Origin: Bacteroidales bacterium UBA5507
GTDB taxonomy: Bacteria > Bacteroidota > Bacteroidia > Bacteroidales > Lentimicrobiaceae
Assembly: GCA_002426195.1 (NCBI GenBank)
Contig: DIOT01000030.1
Span: forward strand, 1-64,000
Direction: 5' to 3'
Length of the DNA: 64,000 nt
Shown here: in pieces, positions 53,300 through 61,413 of the stretch
How positions within the stretch are numbered: position 1 is the first letter of the stretch
Layout: each line of letters begins with the position of its first letter
Program-made: the position numbers and the translations under genes
The notes under the pieces: model-generated
Seen by the model: only the letters and a program-made list of their open reading frames with translations
What the model was told of the DNA's origin: nothing
Databases searched by the model: none

Positions 53300-54922
53300 A
53301 TGGCTCAAAAAAAGACACTTATGGCATTTGGAAAAAAGATTCCACACACCTATGTAATTATTTTCTTTGTAATACTTATAGCTGCTGTATTTACCTGGTT
53401 CGTACCCGGCGGAAACTTTCAAAGAGAAACTATAACTACAAATTCAGGTACGCGCGAAGTAATTGTACCGAATTCGTTTCAGTATACTGAGAATGTTCCT
53501 CAGACATGGCAGGTTTTCTCAGCTTTCTATGAAGGATTTGTCAGAACTCCAAAAATTATTGTATTTATCCTGATTCTTGGTGGAGCTTTTTGGATACTGA
53601 ACGAAAGTCGAGCCATTGACCTTGGAGTGTATTCATTCTTGCGAAAAAGTGAAAAGTTAAACAAGTTCAAATTAATACGTGCCCTTGGAGTAAATAACAT
53701 TATAATAACAGTTGTAATGTTAATATTCAGCTTCTTCGGTGCCATTTTTGGGATGAGCGAGGAGACAATAGCATTTGTTATAATCTTCGTTCCTATGGCC
53801 ATCTCTATGGGATATGATTCAATTGTTGGGGTATGTATGTGCTTTCTAGCCGCAGGTTTAGGCTTCGCGGGTTGCTTAATGAATCCATTTACGTTAGGTA
53901 TAGCTCAGGAGATAGCAGGAATTCCTCTCTTCTCTGGTCTGGAATACCGTTTTATTATCTGGATAATTTTCAATATTGTGGGTATTGGTTTTGTTCTGTG
54001 GTATGCTGCCAGAATTAAGAAAAATCCCACACGGTCAATAGTTTATAAAGAGGATGCATATTGGAGAGAGCATCAGGAGAAGACCGATTACAATATTTCG
54101 GAAAAATCAAAGACTCCAACATGGATAGCTTACATTTCCACTCTGGTTGCCATGATAATCGCTGCAATTATTTGGCCAATTAATTCAATTGCTTTAGGAG
54201 CCGGCTCTTTTCAGATGCCTGCATTGCCGATGCTTGCCGTCCTATTTGCCATTTTTGGATGGGTTTCTGTGCGAAAGTCGATACAGGCTTTTGTTCTGAA
54301 TATACTTATTTTCACTATCCTTTGGCTTGTAATTGGGGTTACCGGTTTTGCATGGGGATTATTGGAGCTTGCAGCTCTTTTCTTTGCAATGGCTATTATA
54401 TCAGGTATTGCGATGGGAAAAGACGCTAATGACACGGCCAAATCATTTATTGCCGGTGCAAGAGACATAATGTCGGCAGCTCTTGTAGTTGGACTTGCAG
54501 GTGGAATAATAGTAATTCTGGAAAATGGTGCTATAATCGATACAATTCTTTTTGGCATCTCTAATGCAATTGAAGGTGCGGGAAAGATTACCACTCTGGG
54601 ATTAATGTACACATTTACATCCTTGATCAATATGATTATTACATCAGGTACAGCTAAAGCTGCTCTCATAATGCCAATCTTAAAAGATATATCACAAATG
54701 GTTGACCTCTCGTTACAGGCTACTGTAACAGCCTTTCATATCGGAGATGGTTTTACAAATATGATTACACCAACTTCAGGAGTATTAATAGGGGTTCTTG
54801 AAGTTGCGAGGATACCATTCAGTAAATGGTTCGCATGGGCCTGGAAACTCATTCTATTATTGGTAATTATAGGTTTTTTAGCTCTTATTCCTACTGTAAC
54901 AATGCAACTTAACGGTTTTTAA
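53300..54922 (+). CDS. YfcC/DcuC-family permease, ArcD-like
   Basis: An inner-membrane permease of about 540 residues with roughly 12-14 helices. It starts with PHTYVIIFFVILIAAVFTWFVPGG, the family opening, and has GMSEETIAFVIIFVPMAISMGYD and the late SGTAKAALIMPILKDIS and GDGFTNMITPTSG motifs. The Pfam family covers C4-dicarboxylate carriers, YfcC and arginine/ornithine exchangers, so acidic or basic amino acids are plausible cargo. A -7 element TATGTTTG lies at 53292-53299, directly before the ATG at 53300, so the true start may be the ATG at 53321. It is followed after 10 bp by the M14 peptidase gene. Confidence 0.87.
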   Translation: MAQKKTLMAFGKKIPHTYVIIFFVILIAAVFTWFVPGGNFQRETITTNSGTREVIVPNSFQYTENVPQTWQVFSAFYEGFVRTPKIIVFILILGGAFWILNESRAIDLGVYSFLRKSEKLNKFKLIRALGVNNIIITVVMLIFSFFGAIFGMSEETIAFVIIFVPMAISMGYDSIVGVCMCFLAAGLGFAGCLMNPFTLGIAQEIAGIPLFSGLEYRFIIWIIFNIVGIGFVLWYAARIKKNPTRSIVYKEDAYWREHQEKTDYNISEKSKTPTWIAYISTLVAMIIAAIIWPINSIALGAGSFQMPALPMLAVLFAIFGWVSVRKSIQAFVLNILIFTILWLVIGVTGFAWGLLELAALFFAMAIISGIAMGKDANDTAKSFIAGARDIMSAALVVGLAGGIIVILENGAIIDTILFGISNAIEGAGKITTLGLMYTFTSLINMIITSGTAKAALIMPILKDISQMVDLSLQATVTAFHIGDGFTNMITPTSGVLIGVLEVARIPFSKWFAWAWKLILLLVIIGFLALIPTVTMQLNGF

Positions 54923-54932
54923 TAATGATTTT

Positions 54933-56432
54933 ATGAAAACACTCAGATTAGCACTAACCCTATGTTTACTTTTACCAATGACAATTTTTGCACAACCGAA
55001 AGCAATTACAGCATACAACAGGGAGTACAAAACACCGACTTCTTACTCTGAGCTCAATCAGTATGTTCAGGAGCTAGATCGCTCATCTGAATTATTGCAA
55101 ACTAAAGTCATTGGTAACTCTGTTCAAAATCGTCACATTTTCGCGCTTTGCTTTTCTGACGGTCAATTTGGCAGAAATCCCTCAAAGTTAAAAGTGCTGA
55201 TTTTTACTCAGCAACATGGCAATGAGCAATCTGGGAAAGAAGCAGTGCTTCTACTCGCAAAAGAGCTGCTCAAACAGGAAAACTTATATCTATTTGAACG
55301 ATTGGACATTGCACTCATTCCTCAAATAAATCCTGATGGTGCTGAAATAAACAAACGAACCAACTCAAATGGTGTTGACCTTAATCGCAACCATCTATTA
55401 TTAGACCAGCCTGAAACAAAAGCTCTGCACAACTTTTTTAATATTTACCGCTTTGATGCTACAGTTGATGTACATGAGTATTCACCTTTTGGTGAATCCT
55501 GGCAAAATTGGGGATATAGAAAAAATGCTTCAGTAACACTTGGTGCATTGACGAATCCTAACATTAATGCTTCGCTAAGAAAATCAACAAATGATGATGC
55601 TTTACCATGGGTTTTACAATTTATTAAGAATCAAGGGTATAGTTCTGCCATTTATACACCGGGTGGCCCTCCTGGTATAGACTATATCCGACATAGTACG
55701 TTTGACATAAATGATGGAAGACAGAGTTTTGGAATTCAGAACTCATATTCCTTCATCCAGGAAGGAATGAATGGCTCGGATACATATGTAGACAATCTGT
55801 CTCATCGTTCGGTATCCCAGTTAACAGGACTCATGGGATTCCTCAATTACTTCCATGCTAATCATAATAAAATTGTTAATCTGGTAAAACAATCGCGAGA
55901 ACAACTAATCAATGGTTACTCATCTGCAAAAACATCTATACAAGCAAATCATGTAACCAATGGTTCTGGTTTACAACTTCCGGTTGTCAAATTTCAGTCA
56001 CAAGAGTATGACACGTACGATTCAATTGTCATAGTGAATGATTACAGACCTATTGTAAACTCAATAAAAGATGTTGAGACTCCATACGGGTATCTCTTAC
56101 CAAAAGATGATAGCAAGCTAATGGATTGGATTAAAGCACACCAATTTATTACCGAAGATGCCATACCACAGAGTTCAGTTATAGAAGCATATTCAATTGA
56201 GAGTATTGGCACCGCTGATTTTGAAGGTGATCAAATAGCCATACCTCATGTAAGAACTGAAATTGTCAGCTCAGTTAATCAGGAAGAATACATAATTCTA
56301 CCTATTTCTCAGCTAAAGGGTAACATGATTATCATGGCATTAGAGCCTGAATCAATGTTAGGCCTTTCTACCTACAAGAACTTTATGTATCTGATACAAG
56401 GAACCAAATATCCGGTATTGAGAATTAAGTAG
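54933..56432 (+). CDS. Secreted M14-family zinc carboxypeptidase
   Basis: A 499-residue metallopeptidase with signal peptide (LALTLCLLLPMTIFAQ). Zinc ligands are His95 and Glu98 (QQHGNEQSG) and His181 (VDVHEYSPF); NPDG near 133-136 and DLNRN near 149-153 are the usual M14 substrate-binding motifs. Residues after about 330 form a C-terminal beta domain. It is cotranscribed with the permease upstream. Such enzymes release C-terminal amino acids from peptides. Which residue it prefers is not evident. It could remove arginine or aspartate from peptides in this locus (inference). Confidence 0.88.
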   Translation: MKTLRLALTLCLLLPMTIFAQPKAITAYNREYKTPTSYSELNQYVQELDRSSELLQTKVIGNSVQNRHIFALCFSDGQFGRNPSKLKVLIFTQQHGNEQSGKEAVLLLAKELLKQENLYLFERLDIALIPQINPDGAEINKRTNSNGVDLNRNHLLLDQPETKALHNFFNIYRFDATVDVHEYSPFGESWQNWGYRKNASVTLGALTNPNINASLRKSTNDDALPWVLQFIKNQGYSSAIYTPGGPPGIDYIRHSTFDINDGRQSFGIQNSYSFIQEGMNGSDTYVDNLSHRSVSQLTGLMGFLNYFHANHNKIVNLVKQSREQLINGYSSAKTSIQANHVTNGSGLQLPVVKFQSQEYDTYDSIVIVNDYRPIVNSIKDVETPYGYLLPKDDSKLMDWIKAHQFITEDAIPQSSVIEAYSIESIGTADFEGDQIAIPHVRTEIVSSVNQEEYIILPISQLKGNMIIMALEPESMLGLSTYKNFMYLIQGTKYPVLRIK

Positions 56433-56450
56433 CTTTAAGGATTCTGCATC

Positions 56451-56933
56451 CTATCTGAAGGTATATCTGATTGACAATGCGAAACCATCGCCCCACCATG
56501 AATATCCACCAAAGTTTAAGGCGGGTTTCCAGTCAAGGCCTATGTTGAAGGGCACTTCAGCAAAAGTATATTCTAGGCCTGCAATAAAATCGAGACCAAC
56601 AATAGTAAATCCATCATCATCATATGGAGGATTACCCCACCATCTATTTCCACTGCCCCAAGCTCCAATATGCCCACCTAATCCCAAAAAATAATTAAGA
56701 CCAGGCGCATTTTGTACCGGTTTTTGCCATTCATATAATCCTGTTATAATAAATCCATTCCATCTAAAAGAGGCTATGCCTTCAAGCGCATTAGTTTCAT
56801 TCACAAAATGTTTTACTGTAACGCCATTAAAATATCCAAGACGCGCTCCAAGTCCTGTTTTATAGCTTTGAGCTTCTGACACAAACGACCACAATACGAG
56901 GGTAAAAATTAGAAGAGGAAGTTTTGCTTTCAT
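56451..56933 (-). CDS. Small outer-membrane barrel protein
   Basis: A 160-residue protein with signal peptide (LPLLIFTLVLWSFVSEAQ) and about eight alternating strands (GARLGYFNGVTVKHF, ALEGIASFRWNGFIITGLYEWQ, YFLGLGGHIGAW, DFIAGLEYTF), ending in FALSIRYTFR, an outer-membrane C-terminal signal with terminal Phe then Arg. It looks like an OmpA-barrel or OmpW-like eight-strand barrel of unknown function. It is convergent with the M14 gene, with an 18-bp gap. Confidence 0.75.
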   Translation of the reverse strand: MKAKLPLLIFTLVLWSFVSEAQSYKTGLGARLGYFNGVTVKHFVNETNALEGIASFRWNGFIITGLYEWQKPVQNAPGLNYFLGLGGHIGAWGSGNRWWGNPPYDDDGFTIVGLDFIAGLEYTFAEVPFNIGLDWKPALNFGGYSWWGDGFALSIRYTFR

Positions 56934-57027
56934 TTATAACTGATTTGTTTTTAGATAGTATAACGTTGTCTATTTAATTTAGTTGTATTCAAATTAGATA
57001 ATGCAAAACTACAAATTCAGTAAGACC

Positions 57028-57058
57028 CAAAAAATAAAGCCCGAAAACATTTTCGGGC
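57028..57058 (-). terminator. gyrB terminator
   Basis: On the minus strand GCCCGAAA (57051-57058) pairs with TTTCGGGC (57039-57046), followed by TTTATTTTTTGGG. It is placed 29 bp after the gyrB stop. Confidence 0.85.
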
Positions 57059-57086
57059 CTTATAAATGACATCTAAGATTTTGATA

Positions 57087-59078
57087 TTAAGCATCAATTC
57101 TTGCGTATTTAGCATTAGCTTCAATAAATTCACGACGTGGAGGCACTTCATCGCCCATCAGCATTGAAAAGATTCTATCAGCTTCAGTTCCGTTTTCAAT
57201 TGTAACCTGTCGTAATGTCCTGAACTCGGGATTCATTGTAGTTGTCCATAACTGTTCAGAGTTCATTTCACCAAGACCTTTATACCTCTGAACATGCACT
57301 CCGGTATCTTTACCATTTGACAATTCCGAAACCAATTTAATACGCTCTTCTTCAGTCCAGCAATATCTTTCGGTATTTCCTCTTTTAACAAGGTATAGTG
57401 GTGGAGTTGCGATATAGACATAACCATTTTCAATCAGCTCCTTCATATATCTGAAGAAGAAAGTCAGAATTAAAGTTGCGATATGACTACCATCAACGTC
57501 AGCATCGGTCATAATAACCACCTTATGGTATCTGAGTTTAGAAAGATTAAGGGCCTTGGTATCTTCCTCAGTTCCAATAGAAACACCCAGGGCAGTGAAC
57601 ATGTTCTTTATTTCTTCACTGTCAAAGATCTTATGTTGCATAGCTTTTTCCACATTAAGGATTTTTCCCCTCAATGGTAAAATAGCCTGAAAACGTCTGT
57701 CACGTCCTTGTTTAGCAGTACCTCCTGCAGAGTCACCCTCAACAAGGAAGAGTTCGCACTTTTCGGGATCTTTATCGCTGCAGTCAGCAAGTTTACCGGG
57801 TAATCCTGAGCCTGAAAGGACATTTTTTCGCTGAACCAGCTCACGGGCTTTTCTTGCAGCATGCCGTGCCGTTGCAGCTAGAATTACTTTGTTAACGATA
57901 GTTCTGGCTTCCTTTGGGTGCTCCTCAAGATAGTAAGTCAACAATTCTGATACTAATTGGTCAACTGCACCCATTACCTCGTTGTTCCCAAGTTTGGTTT
58001 TAGTTTGACCTTCAAATTGTGGCTCCTGAACTTTTACTGAAATAATTGCAGTTAATCCTTCCCTAAAGTCATCACCATTAATTTCAAACTTAAGGTTCTT
58101 AAGCATTCCCGACTTATCCGCATATGTTTTGAGAGTTCTTGTCAGAGCCCTGCGAAAACCGGCGAGGTGAGTTCCACCTTCATGAGTATTTATATTATTT
58201 ACGTACGAGTGAATGTTTTCGCTGAATGAAGTATTATATTGCATAGATATCTCAACCGGAATATCATTTTTCTCACCTTCGATGTAAATCGGCTCCGGCA
58301 TAAGGCTTTCACGCATGGTATCGAGATACTCTATAAAATCTAATAATCCATTTTCAGAATAAAAGGAATAGGTAGTTGATAAACCAGCTTCATCAATTTC
58401 TCTTTCATCAGTTAGAGCTAATCTAATTCGCTTGTTAAGAAACGCAAGCTCTCTCAGTCGCGATTTAAGAGTCTCTGAATCATAAGTAGTTACTGCAAAA
58501 ATTGTATCATCAGGTTTAAAATAAACAGTAGTACCTGTTTTGTCAGTTTCACCCACTTCCCGTACGGCATAAGCAGGTTTGCCTCTATGATATTCCTGTT
58601 CAAAGATCTTACCTTCGCGATAGATCGTAGCTTTTAGAACACTTGACAATGCATTTACACAAGAAACACCTACACCATGCAATCCCCCGGAGACTTTGTA
58701 AGATCCTTTATCGAACTTACCACCTGCATGCAAAACAGTCATCACAACCTCAAGGGCTGATTTCTTCTCCTTTTCGTGATAACCTGTGGGAATCCCCCTA
58801 CCATTATCGGCTACAGTAATTGAATTGTCTTTATGAATTGTAACCTGAATGTTATCACAATAGCCTGCTAGAGCTTCGTCAATTGAATTGTCAACAACCT
58901 CATAAACAAGATGGTGGAGGCCTCTCTCACTGATATCGCCAATATACATTGCCGGTCGCTTACGAACGGCTTCAAGACCTTCGAGAACCTGAATATTTTC
59001 TGCAGTATAGTTATTGTTACCATTACCATTTACGATACCTGCCTCTTTGGAATCAGCGTTATTGTTTAATTCGCTCAT
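57087..59078 (-). CDS. gyrB: DNA gyrase subunit B
   Basis: A 663-residue type IIA topoisomerase subunit. Motifs: EVVDNSIDEA and DNGRGIPTG in the GHKL ATPase domain, GGLHGVGVSCVNALS, the TOPRIM motif EGDSAGG, PLRGKILNVEKA, and the C-terminal YKGLGEMNSEQLW. The length and lack of the enterobacterial insert are as in other Bacteroidota. The ATG at 59078 is chosen; an in-frame TTG at 59084 is ignored. The first 30 residues are Asn/Gly-rich and poorly conserved. Together with GyrA it introduces negative supercoils in DNA. Confidence 0.95.
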   Translation of the reverse strand: MSELNNNADSKEAGIVNGNGNNNYTAENIQVLEGLEAVRKRPAMYIGDISERGLHHLVYEVVDNSIDEALAGYCDNIQVTIHKDNSITVADNGRGIPTGYHEKEKKSALEVVMTVLHAGGKFDKGSYKVSGGLHGVGVSCVNALSSVLKATIYREGKIFEQEYHRGKPAYAVREVGETDKTGTTVYFKPDDTIFAVTTYDSETLKSRLRELAFLNKRIRLALTDEREIDEAGLSTTYSFYSENGLLDFIEYLDTMRESLMPEPIYIEGEKNDIPVEISMQYNTSFSENIHSYVNNINTHEGGTHLAGFRRALTRTLKTYADKSGMLKNLKFEINGDDFREGLTAIISVKVQEPQFEGQTKTKLGNNEVMGAVDQLVSELLTYYLEEHPKEARTIVNKVILAATARHAARKARELVQRKNVLSGSGLPGKLADCSDKDPEKCELFLVEGDSAGGTAKQGRDRRFQAILPLRGKILNVEKAMQHKIFDSEEIKNMFTALGVSIGTEEDTKALNLSKLRYHKVVIMTDADVDGSHIATLILTFFFRYMKELIENGYVYIATPPLYLVKRGNTERYCWTEEERIKLVSELSNGKDTGVHVQRYKGLGEMNSEQLWTTTMNPEFRTLRQVTIENGTEADRIFSMLMGDEVPPRREFIEANAKYARIDA

Positions 59079-59110
59079 AATCAATAATGTAGTAGTTTTT
59101 AGTAGAATAG

Positions 59111-59118
59111 CAAAGTTA
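59111..59118 (-). promoter_or_regulatory. gyrB promoter -7 element
   Basis: On the minus strand this reads TAACTTTG, a TAnnTTTG match, with the predicted start near 59104 and a leader of about 26 nt. No clear -33 element. Confidence 0.45.
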
Positions 59119-59182
59119 CTAAATTTATTAATATCTTTTCATTTTGTCACTCTCAAATACCTATCTTTTTACAATAATCTTA

Positions 59183-59220
59183 CAATAAAAGAGGGGTGTA
59201 CTTAAAACAGCACACCCCTC
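59183..59220 (-). terminator. Terminator of the mutAB operon
   Basis: On the minus strand GAGGGGTGT (59212-59220) pairs with ACACCCCTC (59191-59199), followed by TTTTATT. It follows the mutB stop by 22 bp. Confidence 0.85.
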
Positions 59221-59241
59221 ATAAAAGTATTATAGTTCTTA

Positions 59242-61377
59242 CTATTTTCTTGAATTAATCATAATCTCCAACATCTTGATAGCTGCATCAGGTATTACAG
59301 TTCCAGGACCGAAGATTGCCATTGCACCAGCTTCGTAAAGGAAATCATAATCCTGAGGAGGAATAACTCCCCCTACAATAACCATAATATCCTCTCTGCC
59401 AAGTTTCTTTAGCTCGTCAATAACCTGAGGAACTAATGTCTTATGTCCTGCGGCCAGACTTGATACGCCAAGCACATGAACATCGTTTTCAACAGCCTGA
59501 CGTGCTGCCTCAGCCGGTGTTTGGAATAAAGGTCCGATGTCAACATCAAATCCTATATCCGCATATCCGGTGGCAACGACCTTTGCACCTCTATCATGTC
59601 CGTCCTGACCCATTTTTGCAATCATAATACGAGGACGACGGCCTTCGAGCTCTGCAAACTGATCAGCTAATTCCACAGCATGCTTAAAGCTACTGTCATC
59701 TTGTGATTCTGAGGAGTATACTCCAGAAATAGAACGTATCACAGCTTTGTACCTCCCATAAACTTTTTCTAATGCCATTGAAATTTCACCCAATGATGCA
59801 CGTTTGCGAGCAGCCTCTATTGAAAGCTCCAATAAATTACCACTGCTATTTTCTGCTGCACTGGTAAGTGCATCAAGAGCTTTCTGTACTTCTTCGTTGT
59901 TACGGTTTGCTTTTAGTTGTGCAAGTCGCCTCAATTGTGCTTCTCTTACAGCAGTATTGTCAACTTCAAGTGTTTCAATAGGATCTTCTTTAGCTAGTCT
60001 ATATTTATTAACACCAACTATTGTATCCCGACCAGAATCAATACGTGCTTGCTTTCGTGCAGCAGCTTCTTCAATACGCATCTTAGGAATTCCGGTTTCA
60101 ATAGCTTTAGCCATTCCACCGAGTTCTTCAACTTCCTGAATTAACTTCCATGCCTTATTGGCTATTTCATTAGTAAGAGATTCAATATAATATGAGCCTG
60201 CCCATGGATCAACAACTTTAGTAATGTTAGTTTCTTCCTGCAGATAAATCTGAGTATTACGAGCTATTCTAGCCGAGAAGTCGGTCGGTAGTGCGATTGC
60301 TTCGTCAAGAGCATTAGTATGTAAACTTTGAGTATGCCCCAAAGCAGCTGCAAGCGCTTCAACAGTCGTTCTGGCAACATTGTTGAATGGATCTTGCTCT
60401 GTCAAACTCCAGCCTGAAGTTTGTGAGTGTGTCCTTAATGCCATTGATTTAGGATCTTTCGGATTAAATTGCTTAACAATTTTAGCCCAAAGCAATCGTG
60501 CTGCTCTCATCTTTGCAATTTCCATGAAGTGGTTCATACCAACTCCCCAGAAGAATGACAATCTAGGTGCAAAAGCATCAACTGGAATACCCGCATGAAT
60601 GCCGGTTCTTATATACTCCAGTCCATCAGCCAATGTATACGCAAGTTCTATATCGGCCGTTGCACCTGCTTCCTGCATATGGTAACCACTGATTGATATT
60701 GAATTAAACTTCTTCATATTCCTGGAAGTAAACTCAAATATATCAGCAATGATCCTCATGCTGGGTGCCGGAGGATAGATATATGTGTTACGAACCATGA
60801 ACTCCTTAAGGATATCATTTTGAATCGTACCACTTAATTTTTCCATTGGAACTCCCTGTTCTTCAGCAGCTACAATGTAGAAAGCCAAAATTGGAAGGAC
60901 AGCTCCGTTCATAGTCATTGAGACCGACATTTTATCGAGCGGGATCTGATCGAACAATATCTTCATGTCGAGAATAGAGTCAATAGCCACACCTGCCTTG
61001 CCCACATCACCTACTACTCTATCGTGATCTGAATCATATCCACGATGAGTTGCCAAGTCAAAAGCAACTGACAATCCCATTTGTCCGGCAGCGAGATTTC
61101 TGCGATAGAATGCATTTGATTCTTCGGCGGTTGAGAACCCTGCGTACTGTCTGATTGTCCATGGTTTCATGACATACATAGTACTATAAGGGCCTCTCAG
61201 AAAGGGAGCAATTCCTGCTGCATAGTTAAGATGCTCCATCTGTTTCAGGTCATCCTGTGTATATATTGGCTTTACAGGTATCTGCTCGGTTGTCATCCAT
61301 TCTTCACCTTTCGGCAAGTTGTGGTTCGATTCAGTACCATTTGACCTGATGTTTACATTTTTAAAATCGGGACGCAT
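59242..61377 (-). CDS. mutB: Methylmalonyl-CoA mutase, large (catalytic) subunit
   Basis: A 711-residue B12-dependent mutase that interconverts (R)-methylmalonyl-CoA and succinyl-CoA in propionate metabolism. The N-terminal TIM barrel begins KPWTIRQYAGFSTAEESN and includes LATHRGYDSDH and the substrate region RTHSQTSGWSLTEQDP. The C-terminal B12-binding domain has the lower ligand His594 in GQDGHDRGAK and a GGVIPPQDY loop. It follows mutA by 36 bp. It needs adenosylcobalamin, whose precursor uptake is provided by the btu genes at 30 kb. Confidence 0.96.
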   Translation of the reverse strand: MRPDFKNVNIRSNGTESNHNLPKGEEWMTTEQIPVKPIYTQDDLKQMEHLNYAAGIAPFLRGPYSTMYVMKPWTIRQYAGFSTAEESNAFYRRNLAAGQMGLSVAFDLATHRGYDSDHDRVVGDVGKAGVAIDSILDMKILFDQIPLDKMSVSMTMNGAVLPILAFYIVAAEEQGVPMEKLSGTIQNDILKEFMVRNTYIYPPAPSMRIIADIFEFTSRNMKKFNSISISGYHMQEAGATADIELAYTLADGLEYIRTGIHAGIPVDAFAPRLSFFWGVGMNHFMEIAKMRAARLLWAKIVKQFNPKDPKSMALRTHSQTSGWSLTEQDPFNNVARTTVEALAAALGHTQSLHTNALDEAIALPTDFSARIARNTQIYLQEETNITKVVDPWAGSYYIESLTNEIANKAWKLIQEVEELGGMAKAIETGIPKMRIEEAAARKQARIDSGRDTIVGVNKYRLAKEDPIETLEVDNTAVREAQLRRLAQLKANRNNEEVQKALDALTSAAENSSGNLLELSIEAARKRASLGEISMALEKVYGRYKAVIRSISGVYSSESQDDSSFKHAVELADQFAELEGRRPRIMIAKMGQDGHDRGAKVVATGYADIGFDVDIGPLFQTPAEAARQAVENDVHVLGVSSLAAGHKTLVPQVIDELKKLGREDIMVIVGGVIPPQDYDFLYEAGAMAIFGPGTVIPDAAIKMLEIMINSRK

Positions 61378-61413
61378 ATCTTTATTTTGAGTACTTACAA
61401 ATTAATAAATAGT

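Noticed and set aside
54211..54669. A 152-codon frame antisense to the permease gene
   Set aside because: Ala/Ile-rich mirror of membrane helices in the real gene, with no promoter or family signature.
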